From Enterobacter hormaechei subsp. xiangfangensis (GTDB lineage: Bacteria > Pseudomonadota > Gammaproteobacteria > Enterobacterales > Enterobacteriaceae), in the NCBI RefSeq assembly GCF_001729785.1, contig NZ_CP017183.1, positions 4,464,001 to 4,528,000 of the forward strand: DNA of 64,000 nucleotides, given 5' to 3'. Numbering within the stretch: position 1 is the first letter of the stretch; the number at the start of each line of letters is the position of its first letter. Shown here piece after piece: positions 53,106 to 64,000 of this stretch. The notes under the pieces were generated by a model, which saw nothing but the letters and a program-made list of their open reading frames with translations, ran no database searches and was not told where the DNA came from. Both the position numbers and the translations under genes were made by a program.

Positions 53106-55538
53106 TTACAGCAGCTTAGCCAGACGATTAATGTCGGACTGAATGGCTCCGGCGGTGACATCGCGTCCCGCGCCCGGGCCACGGATCACCAGCGGGTTAT
53201 CGCGGTACCAGCGGCTTTCGATGGCGAAGACGTTGTCGCATGGCAGGAGCGCCGCCAGCGGATGTTCAGGACGCACCGCCTCCACGCCCACGCGCGCTTT
53301 ACCGTTCGCCTCGAAGCGCGCCACGTAACGCAGCACCAGCCCCATCTCGTTAGCTGCTTCCAGACGTTGCACCATCTGCTCGTTCAGCTCGTCGCCGTTC
53401 TCGAAGAAGTGATCGACGGACCCTTCCTCGCAGCCCGCAGGCACCAGCGACTCAACGCGTACCTGACCCGGCTCAATGTCGTAGCCGGCTTCACGCGCCA
53501 GGATCACCAGCTTGCGCATCACGTCTTTACCGGCAAGGTCAACGCGCGGATCCGGCTCGGTTAAACCCTGCTGCCACGCCTGATCCACCAGGTCGGTGAA
53601 CGGCACGGTGCCGTCAAATTGCAGGAACAGCCAGGAGAGCGTGCCGGAGAAGATCCCGCTCAGCGCCAGAATGCTGTCGCCGCTTTCAATCAGATCGCGC
53701 ACGGTATGGTTAACCGGCAGACCTGCGCCAACGGTGGCGTTATACAGCCAGTGACGACCCGTTTTTTCGAACGCGTCGTGGATCTGGCGATATTTATCAG
53801 TGCTGCTCGCGCCCGCCAGCTTGTTGGCGCTGATGACGTGGAACCCGTGGCTGGCGAAATCCAGATACTGATCGGCCAGCTGCTCGCTGGCGGTCACATC
53901 CAGCACTACCAGATCGTCATACGGGTGCGCACGCATCCACAGGAACAGCGACTCTTCATCTTGCTCGACGGCTTCATCATTAAAGAAGGCCAGCGCGCGG
54001 CTGGCATCCAGCCCTTCGTAGTTCAGCAGGCTGCGGCGGCTGTCCACCACGCCTGCGAGAATGAATTCGAACCCGGTACGCGCCGAGAGCGTGACCTGTT
54101 CGCGGGCGAACAGCTCCAGCCAGCGGGAACCGATGTTGCCTTTACCAAACAGCACCAGGCCGATGCGTTTTTCCGCACGGAACAGGGAGGTATGCAGGCC
54201 CTGAATCAGGCTTTCGGTTGGCCCTTTACGCAGAACGGCAACCAGGCTGATGCCCTCTTCTGATTGCCAGGTGAACTCCACCGGCTGGCCTTTCAGCTGC
54301 TGCCAGAAGCGGTGGCAGTGCAGCGGGTTACGGGTGACGCCCGCGCCTACCATCGCCACCAGCGCCAGCCCCTGACGCAGGCGAAGCTCGCCCGGCAGGC
54401 CCGCTTCATCCAGAATTTTCAGGGCGCTGTCCACCACTTCGGCGGTATAGCAGAACTGCAACAGCTGGCGATCGTTATGCACGCCAACGGCCAGCGGACG
54501 CACCTGAGCACGTTTCAGGATGGTGTCGATATCTTTGTGCGCCAGTTTGAAATCCTGGCCCGCAGGCACCTGGAACTCAATCAGGCAGATGTCATCGTGG
54601 CTGGTGACAATGCGCGCGCCCGTACCGGATGCCAGCACGCGCTCGATGCGGGTGGAACCCTGATCCGGCGTGTAGCTACAGCGTAGTTGCAGGTCGATGT
54701 CGCTGCCGGAAACCGGCTGTAGCGTGCGCGCGTGCAGCACCGGGGCCGCCAGACGCGCCAGCTCGCTCGCTTCGTCGAGACGCAGCAGCGGCAGCAGGCA
54801 GGCATCTTTCACTTTGCGCGGGTCCGCGCTGTACACACCGGCCACGTCGCTCCAGATGGTGACGCGGGACACGCCCGCCAGGGCACCAATCTGTGTTGCC
54901 GAGTAGTCAGAGCCGTTACGGCCCAGCAGAACGGTTTCGCCGGCATTGCTGCGGCTGATAAAGCCGGTGACGACAATACGTTTACCGGGATGTTGCACCA
55001 GCAGCTGTTGCAGCAGCGGGTAGGACAACCCTTCGTCCACCTGCGGCTGCGCGGCACGTTCGGCACGCAGGAAATCACGCGCGTCGAGCCAGGCGGCTTC
55101 CACACCCAGGTGTTGCAGCACGGCGGCCATCAGGCGCGCAGACCACACTTCACCGTGGCCAACCACTTCGGCATACACCGCATCGGTAATGCCGCTGTCC
55201 AGCAGAGCGGCCAGACGCTCAAGGTCGTGCGTAAAAGCGCTAATCAGCCCGTCCGCCACGTCCGCAGGCAGCAAACCGGCAATCAGTTCGCTCTGGTAAC
55301 GACGTAAGGACTGTTGCACCTGATGCGCAGAGAGGCGATCGGTCTGGCTCAGTTTCAGCCAGCTAATCAACTGGTTGGTGGTGCTGCCTGCCGCAGAGAC
55401 AACCATCATGTCCCCCGGCTGTGAATACTCGGTCATGATCCCTGCGACACGCAGGTAACATTTCACATCAGCAAGACTACTACCACCAAACTTGTGCAGC
55501 TGACGACCCTTCGCCCCTGCCTGCGCTATCACACTCAT
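53106..55538 (-). CDS. metL: Bifunctional aspartokinase II / homoserine dehydrogenase II
   Basis: N-terminal aspartate kinase (HKFGGSSLADVKCYLRVA at residues 15-32), central regulatory ACT-like part, and C-terminal homoserine dehydrogenase (LVLFGKGNIGSRWLELF near residues 465-480, and VGAGLPV in the catalytic region). 810 aa as in E. coli. Unlike ThrA it is not feedback-inhibited but is repressed with metB by MetJ. Follows metB by 2 bp in the metBL operon. Confidence 0.98.
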   Translation of the reverse strand: MSVIAQAGAKGRQLHKFGGSSLADVKCYLRVAGIMTEYSQPGDMMVVSAAGSTTNQLISWLKLSQTDRLSAHQVQQSLRRYQSELIAGLLPADVADGLISAFTHDLERLAALLDSGITDAVYAEVVGHGEVWSARLMAAVLQHLGVEAAWLDARDFLRAERAAQPQVDEGLSYPLLQQLLVQHPGKRIVVTGFISRSNAGETVLLGRNGSDYSATQIGALAGVSRVTIWSDVAGVYSADPRKVKDACLLPLLRLDEASELARLAAPVLHARTLQPVSGSDIDLQLRCSYTPDQGSTRIERVLASGTGARIVTSHDDICLIEFQVPAGQDFKLAHKDIDTILKRAQVRPLAVGVHNDRQLLQFCYTAEVVDSALKILDEAGLPGELRLRQGLALVAMVGAGVTRNPLHCHRFWQQLKGQPVEFTWQSEEGISLVAVLRKGPTESLIQGLHTSLFRAEKRIGLVLFGKGNIGSRWLELFAREQVTLSARTGFEFILAGVVDSRRSLLNYEGLDASRALAFFNDEAVEQDEESLFLWMRAHPYDDLVVLDVTASEQLADQYLDFASHGFHVISANKLAGASSTDKYRQIHDAFEKTGRHWLYNATVGAGLPVNHTVRDLIESGDSILALSGIFSGTLSWLFLQFDGTVPFTDLVDQAWQQGLTEPDPRVDLAGKDVMRKLVILAREAGYDIEPGQVRVESLVPAGCEEGSVDHFFENGDELNEQMVQRLEAANEMGLVLRYVARFEANGKARVGVEAVRPEHPLAALLPCDNVFAIESRWYRDNPLVIRGPGAGRDVTAGAIQSDINRLAKLL

Positions 55539-55540
55539 GA

Positions 55541-56701
55541 TTACCCCTTGGCTGCGACCCGGAAGCCATTTTCCAGATCGGCAATTAAATCTTCAGAATC
55601 TTCAATACCGGTCGAGATACGCAGCAGCGTCTCGGAAATCCCGGCGGCGGCACGTGCTTCGGGTGCCATACCTGCGTGCGTCATAGTTGCGGCGTGGGAG
55701 ATCAAGCTTTCTACTCCCCCTAAGGATTCCGCCAGCGTAAACAATGACAACCCGCTCAGGAAGCGACGCAGCGTTTGCTCGTCACCGTCCAGTTCAAAAC
55801 TTAACATCGCGCCAAATCCTTTCTGTTGGCGCGCGGCAATCTCGTGCCCCTGGTTTTCCGGCAGCGACGGGTGATAAAGCTTTTTCACCAGCGGCTGGTT
55901 TTTCAGGAAATCCACGATCGCCTGGGCATTACGCTGCGCCACGTCCATACGCGGTGATAGCGTGCGAATACCGCGCAGCAGCAAATAGCTGTCGAACGCG
56001 CCCGCGGTGACGCCAATGTTATTGGCCCACCATGCCAGTTCGGTGACAACGTCGGGATCTTTGGCAATCACCACGCCCGCCACCACGTCAGAATGGCCGT
56101 TCAGATATTTCGTGCATGAATGCAACACCAGATCGGCACCCAGTGCCAGTGGGTTCTGAAGGGCCGGACTGAGGAACGTATTATCCACTACACTTATCGC
56201 TCCCGCATCCCTTGCGAGCTGACAAATTTTCGCAATATCGACTACGCGCAACAATGGATTGCTTGGACTTTCCACCAGAACCAGCTTCGGCTGCTCGGCA
56301 AGCGCCTGTTTCAGCGCCTGTTCGTCGTTTTGATCGACAAACAGCACACGGTAGCAGCCACGTTTCGCCAGGCTATCAAACAGACGATAGCTGCCGCCGT
56401 AACAGTCGTGTGGCGCCACCAGCAGATCGCCAGGTTTCAGGAACACTGTGGTTACCAGGTGAATGGCAGACATGCCGGTATTGGTTAATACCGCCCCTGC
56501 GCCGCCTTCCAGTTCCGCCAGCGCGCGCTGGGTGACGTCGCGCGTAGGATTGCCGCGACGCGAGTAGTCATGCGCGCGAGGTTCATTAAATCCGGTGAAA
56601 TTATAGGTGCTGGAGAGATGAATTGGCGGGACAACGCAGCCGTACTGCTCGTCATCATTCAATCCGCTACGCACTGCGATGGTGGCCTGTTTACGCGTCA
56701 T
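55541..56701 (-). CDS. metB: Cystathionine gamma-synthase
   Basis: PLP enzyme joining O-succinylhomoserine and cysteine to cystathionine. The PLP lysine is K198 in LHSCTKYLNGHSD. I chose the ATG at 56701 (386 aa, MTRKQATIAVRSGL, AGGAAG upstream); the open frame extends 37 codons further, through the met boxes, and is not coding. First gene of metBL, divergent from metJ. Confidence 0.98.
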   Translation of the reverse strand: MTRKQATIAVRSGLNDDEQYGCVVPPIHLSSTYNFTGFNEPRAHDYSRRGNPTRDVTQRALAELEGGAGAVLTNTGMSAIHLVTTVFLKPGDLLVAPHDCYGGSYRLFDSLAKRGCYRVLFVDQNDEQALKQALAEQPKLVLVESPSNPLLRVVDIAKICQLARDAGAISVVDNTFLSPALQNPLALGADLVLHSCTKYLNGHSDVVAGVVIAKDPDVVTELAWWANNIGVTAGAFDSYLLLRGIRTLSPRMDVAQRNAQAIVDFLKNQPLVKKLYHPSLPENQGHEIAARQQKGFGAMLSFELDGDEQTLRRFLSGLSLFTLAESLGGVESLISHAATMTHAGMAPEARAAAGISETLLRISTGIEDSEDLIADLENGFRVAAKG

Positions 56702-56753
56702 GGTGAGGCTTCCTGGCGAATGAGGTGAAAAGTCAGGCACCAGAGTAAACATT

Positions 56754-56793
56754 GAAAGTATGGACGTCAATACATCTGGACATCTAAACTTCT
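56754..56793. promoter_or_regulatory. MetJ operator between metB and metJ
   Basis: Five in-phase 8-mers, GAAAGTAT, GGACGTCA, ATACATCT, GGACATCT and AAACTTCT, each resembling the palindromic met box in tandem, as in E. coli. MetJ with SAM represses metBL and itself. The rest of the 275-bp gap shows no gene. Confidence 0.9.
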
Positions 56794-56976
56794 TTGCGTA
56801 TAGATTGAGCAATGCGCAAATAGCCGTTAAAATTATATGCTTTAGGACACGCTACAGCGGCAATATCCGTGCCTCGGTATCGTCTCTACGGTAAACTACG
56901 CAAGATTACGGTTCAAAACTGATGGTTACGGGTTTTGCACCTTTAGATTAATGACTGAGAGGATTAAAGGTATCTC

Positions 56977-57294
56977 ATGGCTGAATGGAGCGGCGAATAT
57001 ATCAGCCCATACGCTGAGCACGGTAAGAAGAGTGAGCAAGTCAAGAAAATCACGGTGTCCATTCCTCTGAAGGTGTTGAAGATCCTCACCGATGAACGTA
57101 CGCGTCGTCAGGTGAACAACCTGCGTCACGCCACTAACAGCGAACTGCTGTGCGAAGCGTTCCTGCATGCGTTTACCGGCCAACCGTTGCCGAACGATGA
57201 CGATCTGCGTAAAGAACGCAGTGACGAAATCCCGGAAGAGGCGAAGGTGATCATGCGTGAACTGGGTATCGACCCGGAGACCTGGGAATACTAA
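56977..57294 (+). CDS. metJ: Methionine repressor
   Basis: Ribbon-helix-helix repressor with SAM as corepressor. 105 aa, [21 protein letters not shown], with the beta-ribbon [16 protein letters not shown] at about residues 20-36 that reads met boxes. Nearly identical to E. coli. Divergent from metB with the operator between. Confidence 0.98.
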   Translation: MAEWSGEYISPYAEHGKKSEQVKKITVSIPLKVLKILTDERTRRQVNNLRHATNSELLCEAFLHAFTGQPLPNDDDLRKERSDEIPEEAKVIMRELGIDPETWEY

Positions 57295-57306
57295 CAGCGA
57301 TGCGGT

Positions 57307-57328
57307 CCCGCTGAGGGTGCTCAGCGGG
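57307..57328. terminator. Hairpin between convergent metJ and the porin gene
   Basis: CCCGCTGAG-GGTG-CTCAGCGGG is a perfect 9-bp stem shortly after the metJ stop; the tail is only moderately T-rich (ATGGTTTCT). Confidence 0.7.
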
Positions 57329-57336
57329 ATGGTTTC

Positions 57337-58017
57337 TCAGAAGTTGTAACCTAAGCCGACACGCAGACGCGTTTGTCGGTCGTCAGTGGTAGCAGTGTTA
57401 TAGCCGGAAGAGACATTACCCACCTCCACGAATGGCACCCACGAATCGATGTTATACGCCACGCGGAAGTTATATTCGTAATCCTCTTTTTTGTTGTTAT
57501 ACAGATCTTCGTTGTCGGCGAATTTATAAATTCCGTTCAGCTCAAACATCCAGTTATCAATATTATATCCCAGCCACATTTCCGGGCGATATACCAGTCT
57601 GTCATCTTTACCGTCTGCATTACGGCGGGTATATTCGGTACGATAACGGAACGCCGTCCACCAGCTTTCATTAATATTATACTGTACGCGTAAATAGGGT
57701 TTATAAATAGCCATGTCGTCACCCATTTCAACCGCGACACCCGGCTGCCAGATAAATCCCTGCCAGGTAAACTGGTAGCTGGCAGTATATTCGTTGCTGT
57801 TACTCTCCATATTATTGAGCGCATCATTAGATTGCTTTTCGTCTGAGCGTGAGACGGCCTCTACGGCCACACCAAAGCCCGTCCCGAAACGGTGTGACAT
57901 GTACACACGGTCATAGTTACGTCCATCGTCGTAATACTCGTGTCGGTAATCAACATATCCCGCCTGCGCCGCGCACGATAGTAATGGAAGCACGAATAAA
58001 AGTTGCTTCAGTTTCAT
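57337..58017 (-). CDS. KdgM-family oligosaccharide-specific outer-membrane porin
   Basis: 226-aa outer-membrane channel. Signal peptide MKLKQLLFVLPLLSCAAQA, cleavage before GYVDYRHEYYDDG, an N-terminus typical of KdgM/NanC/OmpL proteins; alternating beta-strands throughout; and C-terminal RLRVGLGYNF ending in the phenylalanine used by the assembly machinery. A start at 58017 is supported by GAGGGAAAAAGG and the signal peptide. KdgM members pass oligogalacturonates or acidic sugars; which one here is unknown. Downstream of metJ, where I recall E. coli having yiiX instead. Confidence 0.85.
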   Translation of the reverse strand: MKLKQLLFVLPLLSCAAQAGYVDYRHEYYDDGRNYDRVYMSHRFGTGFGVAVEAVSRSDEKQSNDALNNMESNSNEYTASYQFTWQGFIWQPGVAVEMGDDMAIYKPYLRVQYNINESWWTAFRYRTEYTRRNADGKDDRLVYRPEMWLGYNIDNWMFELNGIYKFADNEDLYNNKKEDYEYNFRVAYNIDSWVPFVEVGNVSSGYNTATTDDRQTRLRVGLGYNF

Positions 58018-58125
58018 CCTTTTTCCCTCAAAGTAAATACACCCTGAAAGCCATCGCTGTTGAAATGGCAAATAAGAATTTATGTCGAGCGCAGTGTAAT
58101 TTTACACCCAGAGGGAAACCTTTTA

Positions 58126-58149
58126 TTTATTGCCATATCCGGCAATAAA
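58126..58149. promoter_or_regulatory. Inverted repeat upstream of the KdgM-family porin gene
   Basis: TTTATTGCC-N6-GGCAATAAA is a perfect 9-bp inverted repeat about 110-130 bp before the porin start, in an AT-rich 320-bp gap with no gene. It could be an operator. I could not find a KdgR-like or clean CRP site. Confidence 0.4.
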
Positions 58150-58303
58150 ATGGCAAACAGGCCAAGAATACAGAGATAAAGCTCACTATCCGTATAAATA
58201 GGAATATATTAAGACACGGTGATTATTTTTCGGAAAAATTAAAATATATATTTGAAGAGGAAATATAAATACAGAATTAATTCAGGAGCGATATTACAGG
58301 CAC

Positions 58304-58327
58304 AAAAAAACCGCCCGGAGGCGGTTT
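58304..58327 (-). terminator. rpmE terminator
   Basis: AAACCGCC-CGGA-GGCGGTTT, 8-bp stem, 12 bp after the rpmE stop, followed on the minus strand by a run of seven T (58310-58304). Confidence 0.92.
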
Positions 58328-58338
58328 CTTCTGGATGC

Positions 58339-58551
58339 TTATTTAGCGCCCGGGATGCTGAAACGCTTGTTGAAGCGGTCAACACGGCCACCGGTTGCAA
58401 CATCACGCTGCTTACCAGTGTAGAACGGGTGGCATTTGCCGCACACGTCCAGGTTCAGATCGTGACCCACGGTAGAGCGGATCTGGATAGAGTTACCGCA
58501 AGAGCAGTTTGCAGTAATCATTTCGTATTTCGGGTGAATATCTTTTTTCAT
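58339..58551 (-). CDS. rpmE: Ribosomal protein bL31
   Basis: 70-aa 50S subunit protein at the central protuberance bridge to 30S. It is the zinc-containing (C+) form, with Cys16, Cys18, Cys37 and Cys40 in NCSCGNS and CGKCHPFY. Starts [12 protein letters not shown] with GGAG-type ribosome-binding site. Divergent from priA; the 200 bp between them holds both promoters and the rpmE leader. Confidence 0.98.
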   Translation of the reverse strand: MKKDIHPKYEMITANCSCGNSIQIRSTVGHDLNLDVCGKCHPFYTGKQRDVATGGRVDRFNKRFSIPGAK

Positions 58552-58622
58552 GGGAGAACCTCAGTTAAGGCCGCGTCGCTCTTCCAGCCCTAACGCCAGA
58601 CACCACGCGATGTTGAATGTAA

Positions 58623-60947
<2,325 letters not shown>

Positions 60948-61066
60948 AGACGGATCGAAAAATTTAATGCGCCTCACACTTTTTATGAAAATTCTGTAAC
61001 CGATTCCATTAACTATCTGTAAAAATGGTGCGGTCCGCAGTTCGGTGTTCAGGCGAGGAGAAGACG

Positions 61067-62092
61067 TTGAAGTCCAGGAAAGAGGTTGCCTCGGCGACCA
61101 TGAAAGACGTTGCCGAGAAAGCACAAGTCTCAACAGCAACCGTGTCCCGCGCATTGATGAACCCTGACAAAGTCTCCCAGGCGACCCGAAACCGGGTTGA
61201 AAAGGCGGCGCTTGAGGTCGGTTATTTTCCGCAAGCCATGGGGCGTAACGTAAAACGCAACGAATCCCGCACCATCCTGGTGATCGTGCCGGACATCTGC
61301 GATCCCTTCTTCAGCGAAATCATCCGCGGCATTGAAGTCACGGCCGCCGCCCAGGGCTATCTGGTGCTGATTGGCGATTGTGCCCACCAGAACCAGCAGG
61401 AAAAAACGTTCATCGACCTGATCATCACCAAGCAGATTGATGGCATGCTGCTGCTTGGCTCACGCCTGCCGTTTGATGCCAGCATTGAAGAACAGCGCAA
61501 TTTACCGCCGATGGTCATGGCGAACGAATTCGCGCCGGAGCTGGAGCTGCCAACCGTTCATATCGATAACCTCACCGCCGCGTTCAACGCCGTGAACTAT
61601 CTTCAGGAACTGGGGCATAAGCGCATCGGTTGTATCGCCGGACCAGAAGAGATGCCGCTGTGTCATTACCGCTTGCAGGGCTACGTTCAGGCGCTGCGCC
61701 GTACCGGGGCTATCGTCGATCCGCACTACATTGCGCGCGGTGATTTCACCTTTGAAGCGGGCGGGCAGGCGCTGGAAAAATTGCTGGCCTTGCCAGAACC
61801 GCCTACCGCGGTCTTCTGCCACAGCGACGTGATGGCGCTAGGGGCGTTATCCTACGCCAAACGTCACGGCCTGCGTGTGCCGCAGGACCTGTCGATAATC
61901 GGTTTTGATAATATTTCGCTTTCGGAGTTTTGCGATCCGCCGCTTTCGACCGTTGCACAGCCGCGGTATGACATTGGCCGGGAAGCGATGCTGCTTTTGC
62001 TGGATCAGCTGCACGGTCAAACAGTTAGCAGTGGGTCACGGCTACTGGATTGTGAGCTAATTGTGCGCGGCTCTACCCAGGCATTAACTTAA
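61067..62092 (+). CDS. cytR: LacI-family repressor CytR with TTG start
   Basis: Cytidine-responsive repressor of nucleoside uptake and catabolism that works with CRP. N-terminal helix-turn-helix ATMKDVAEKAQVSTATVSRAL (residues 10-30) and periplasmic-binding-like core. The best start is a TTG at 61067: AGGAG lies 7 bp upstream and the product is 341 aa, as in E. coli. The next ATG, at 61100, would remove 11 residues before the DNA-binding domain. An ATG upstream lacks conservation. Confidence 0.93.
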   Translation: MKSRKEVASATMKDVAEKAQVSTATVSRALMNPDKVSQATRNRVEKAALEVGYFPQAMGRNVKRNESRTILVIVPDICDPFFSEIIRGIEVTAAAQGYLVLIGDCAHQNQQEKTFIDLIITKQIDGMLLLGSRLPFDASIEEQRNLPPMVMANEFAPELELPTVHIDNLTAAFNAVNYLQELGHKRIGCIAGPEEMPLCHYRLQGYVQALRRTGAIVDPHYIARGDFTFEAGGQALEKLLALPEPPTAVFCHSDVMALGALSYAKRHGLRVPQDLSIIGFDNISLSEFCDPPLSTVAQPRYDIGREAMLLLLDQLHGQTVSSGSRLLDCELIVRGSTQALT

Positions 62093-62184
62093 AGTAAATA
62101 CCTTTCGACACCCTTATCTGGTCAAAGCCCCGTCGCTTAAGTAACATGGCGGGCTGACGAACGAATAAATACAGCGAAACGATA

Positions 62185-63153
62185 GTGGCACAACGAGATT
62201 ATGTACGTCGCGGCCAGCCGGCACCTTCGCGACGCAAAAAGAGTAGTTCAAAAAGCAAGCAACGTAGCCTGTCTGCTGTCTCCCCAGCCATGGTCGCCAT
62301 TGCTGCGGCCGTGCTGGTGGCCTTTATTGGCGGCCTCTACTTCATTACGCATCATAAAAAAGAAGAGTCTGAAGCCCTTCAGGGTAACAAGGTCGTCGGC
62401 AACGGCCTTCCTCCTAAGCCTGAAGAGCGCTGGCGCTACATTAAAGAGCTGGAAAGCCGCCAGCCTGGCGTACGTGCGCCTACCGAGCCTTCTGCCGGGG
62501 GTGAAGTGAAGAATGCCGATCAGCTGACGGACGAACAGCGTCAATTGCTCGCTCAGATGCAGGCGGACATGCGCCAGCAGCCTACGCAGTTGAACGAAGT
62601 GCCGTGGAACGAACAAACCCCGGCGCAGCGTCAGCAAACATTGCAGCGCCAGCGTCAGGCTCAGCAGCAAACGCAACAGCAGCAGTGGACGCAGACGCAG
62701 CCGGTACAGCAGCCGCGTTCACAACCGCAGCAGCAGACGCGTACCGTACAAACTCAGCCTGTCCAGCAGCAACCGAAGGCGCAGCCGCAGAAGCAAACGG
62801 CACAGCCGTATCAGGATCTGTTGCAGACGCCTGCGCATACCACTGCGCAACAGCCAAAAACGCAGCAGGCTGCGCCGGTCACCAAAGAGACCGAGGTGCC
62901 GAAGCAGACGGCTGAGAAAAAAGATGAACGCCGCTGGATGGTTCAGTGCGGTTCGTTTAAAGGCGCCGAACAGGCAGAAACGGTGCGTGCTCAGCTGGCA
63001 TTTGAAGGATTTGACTCACGCATTACCACCAATAACGGCTGGAATCGCGTAGTGATTGGACCGGTCAAAGGCAAAGAAAACGCAGACGGCACCATTTCCC
63101 GTTTGAAAGTGGCTGGCCACACAAACTGCATTCGACTCGCCTCCGGGGGTTGA
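62185..63153 (+). CDS. ftsN: Essential cell-division protein FtsN
   Basis: Bitopic inner-membrane divisome protein that triggers septal synthesis. Cytoplasmic N-terminus MAQRDYVRRGQPAPSRRKK, membrane helix at about residues 34-55 (PAMVAIAAAVLVAFIGGLYF), the essential periplasmic segment around EERWRYIKELESRQPG, a long glutamine-rich linker (about residues 140-225), and a C-terminal SPOR domain (about 247-322) binding denuded glycan. GTG start. Linker composition differs from E. coli (322 against about 319 aa). Confidence 0.97.
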   Translation: MAQRDYVRRGQPAPSRRKKSSSKSKQRSLSAVSPAMVAIAAAVLVAFIGGLYFITHHKKEESEALQGNKVVGNGLPPKPEERWRYIKELESRQPGVRAPTEPSAGGEVKNADQLTDEQRQLLAQMQADMRQQPTQLNEVPWNEQTPAQRQQTLQRQRQAQQQTQQQQWTQTQPVQQPRSQPQQQTRTVQTQPVQQQPKAQPQKQTAQPYQDLLQTPAHTTAQQPKTQQAAPVTKETEVPKQTAEKKDERRWMVQCGSFKGAEQAETVRAQLAFEGFDSRITTNNGWNRVVIGPVKGKENADGTISRLKVAGHTNCIRLASGG

Positions 63154-63174
63154 AACCCCCAAAATCCCCCCCAT
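63150..63174 (+). promoter_or_regulatory. Heat-shock (sigma32) promoter of hslVU
   Basis: TTGAAA (63150-63155), 13-bp spacer, CCCCAT (63169-63174) followed by CTAT, matching the sigma32 consensus. The -35 overlaps the ftsN stop codon. Confidence 0.85.
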
Positions 63175-63189
63175 CTATCATTTAATTCA

Positions 63190-63211
63190 GCCCTGAGCAC
63201 AGGCTCAGGGC
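63190..63211 (+). other. Stem-loop in the hslVU 5' leader
   Basis: GCCCTGAGC-ACAG-GCTCAGGGC, perfect 9-bp stem, about 10 bp downstream of the expected start point and 37 bp before hslV. In E. coli a comparable leader hairpin stabilises the hslVU mRNA. With a weak T-rich tail it may also attenuate readthrough from ftsN. Confidence 0.75.
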
Positions 63212-63247
63212 TTCTGTTTCCCGAATCTGTAACCAGGGGGTCTGCTC

Positions 63248-63778
63248 GTGACAACAATAGTAAGTGTACGCCGTAACGGCCAGGTGGTAATTGCCGGTGA
63301 TGGCCAGGCCACGCTGGGTAATACCGTCATGAAAGGCAACGTGAAGAAAGTACGTCGTCTTTATAACGACAAAGTGATCGCCGGTTTCGCAGGCGGCACG
63401 GCTGATGCCTTCACGCTGTTTGAACTGTTTGAACGCAAACTGGAAATGCATCAGGGTCATCTGGTGAAAGCCGCCGTTGAGCTGGCAAAAGACTGGCGTA
63501 CCGACCGCATGCTACGCAAGCTCGAAGCGCTGCTGGCCGTGGCTGACGAAAACGCCTCGCTGATCATCACCGGTAACGGCGACGTAGTTCAGCCTGAAAA
63601 CGACCTGATTGCCATCGGCTCTGGCGGCCCGTACGCCCAGGCCGCAGCCCGTGCGCTGTTGGAAAATACCGACATGAACGCGCGCGATATCGCGGTGAAA
63701 GCGTTGGATATTGCAGGTGATATCTGCATCTATACCAACCACAATCACACCATCGAAGAATTACCGTCTAAAGCGTAA
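63248..63778 (+). CDS. hslV: ATP-dependent protease peptidase subunit HslV
   Basis: Proteasome-like threonine peptidase, dodecameric, partner of HslU. 176 aa, GTG start with AGGGGG upstream; after Met removal Thr2 in [18 protein letters not shown] is the nucleophile. The final ...EELPSKA matches E. coli. Nine bp before hslU. Confidence 0.98.
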   Translation: MTTIVSVRRNGQVVIAGDGQATLGNTVMKGNVKKVRRLYNDKVIAGFAGGTADAFTLFELFERKLEMHQGHLVKAAVELAKDWRTDRMLRKLEALLAVADENASLIITGNGDVVQPENDLIAIGSGGPYAQAAARALLENTDMNARDIAVKALDIAGDICIYTNHNHTIEELPSKA

Positions 63779-63787
63779 GGATCGCCC

Positions 63788-64000
63788 ATGTCTGAAATGA
63801 CCCCACGCGAAATTGTCAGCGAACTGAACAAACACATTATCGGCCAGGACAATGCCAAGCGCTCCGTGGCTATCGCACTGCGTAACCGCTGGCGTCGCAT
63901 GCAGCTCGACGAAGAGCTTCGCCACGAAGTGACGCCAAAAAATATTCTGATGATCGGCCCGACCGGTGTGGGTAAAACCGAAATCGCCCGTCGTCTGGCC
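63788..64000 (+). CDS. hslU: HslU ATPase, 3' end outside window
   Basis: AAA+ unfoldase of the HslVU protease. Only the first 71 codons are present: [20 protein letters not shown], then Walker [10 protein letters not shown] near residues 58-66. Clear ATG start, same operon as hslV. Confidence 0.97.

Noticed and set aside
56702..56812. 37-codon N-terminal extension of metB
   Set aside because: It covers the MetJ operator; the downstream ATG has the ribosome-binding site and conserved start.
62640..62830. Glutamine-codon repeats in ftsN as a tandem repeat array
   Set aside because: Irregular CAG-rich linker typical of FtsN, not a DNA repeat array.
63190..63211. ftsN terminator
   Set aside because: It lies downstream of the heat-shock promoter in the hslV leader and lacks a strong T-run, so a leader stem-loop fits better.

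Overview
The window is a core chromosomal segment of an Enterobacteriaceae bacterium close to Enterobacter, Lelliottia or Leclercia. Most predicted proteins align nearly end to end with my memory of the E. coli K-12 proteins. Gene blocks follow E. coli order, GC is mid-fifties, and the 16S variable regions look like the Enterobacter group. Species cannot be fixed by eye. I saw no prophage, insertion sequence, integron or CRISPR array.

Layout. (1) 0-5.4 kb: L-lactate genes lldP (5' cut), lldR and lldD, then an aromatic-acid-type MFS transporter and trmL. (2) 5.4-14.7 kb, minus strand: the ilvLXGMEDA operon with its leader peptide, attenuator and promoter, the divergent pair ilvY/ilvC, and an ERIC element between them. 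ilvG is intact, unlike in K-12. (3) 14.9-17.8 kb: comM, maoP, hdfR. (4) 17.8-23.6 kb, minus strand: a complete rRNA operon in the order P1, P2, boxA, 16S, tRNA-Ile, tRNA-Ala, 23S, 5S, tRNA-Asp, tRNA-Trp, terminator. (5) 23.6-28.8 kb: murI, btuB with its cobalamin riboswitch, trmA, yijD, fabR. (6) 29-36.1 kb: sthA, oxyR with divergent oxyS sRNA, and argHBC/argE with ARG boxes. (7) 36.4-49.6 kb: ppc, yijO, and a little-understood cluster frwD-pflC-pflD-frwB-frwC / ptsA-fsaB-gldA. (8) 49.6-57.3 kb: katG, metF, metBL, metJ with MetJ boxes. (9) 57.3-64 kb: a KdgM-family porin, rpmE, priA, cytR, ftsN, and hslV-hslU (hslU cut by the window end).

How the genes work together. Several complete regulatory circuits are visible: IlvY with ilvC, branched-chain attenuation of ilvGMEDA, ArgR boxes over argC/argE, MetJ boxes over metF and metB/metJ, OxyR with oxyS and katG, and a B12 riboswitch on btuB. 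The frw/pfl/fsaB/gldA block encodes a PTS, a glycyl-radical enzyme with its activase, an aldolase and a glycerol-type dehydrogenase. That reads as one catabolic route for an unidentified, probably phosphorylated, polyol or sugar.

Most notable for follow-up: the pflD active site looks like a glycyl-radical dehydratase rather than pyruvate formate-lyase; MetJ-like boxes lie between btuB and trmA; the rRNA operon combines the flanks of two different E. coli operons; ilvC abuts trmL; a strictly modular 33-bp repeat occurs three times; and palindromes plus a CRP-S-like site precede comM.
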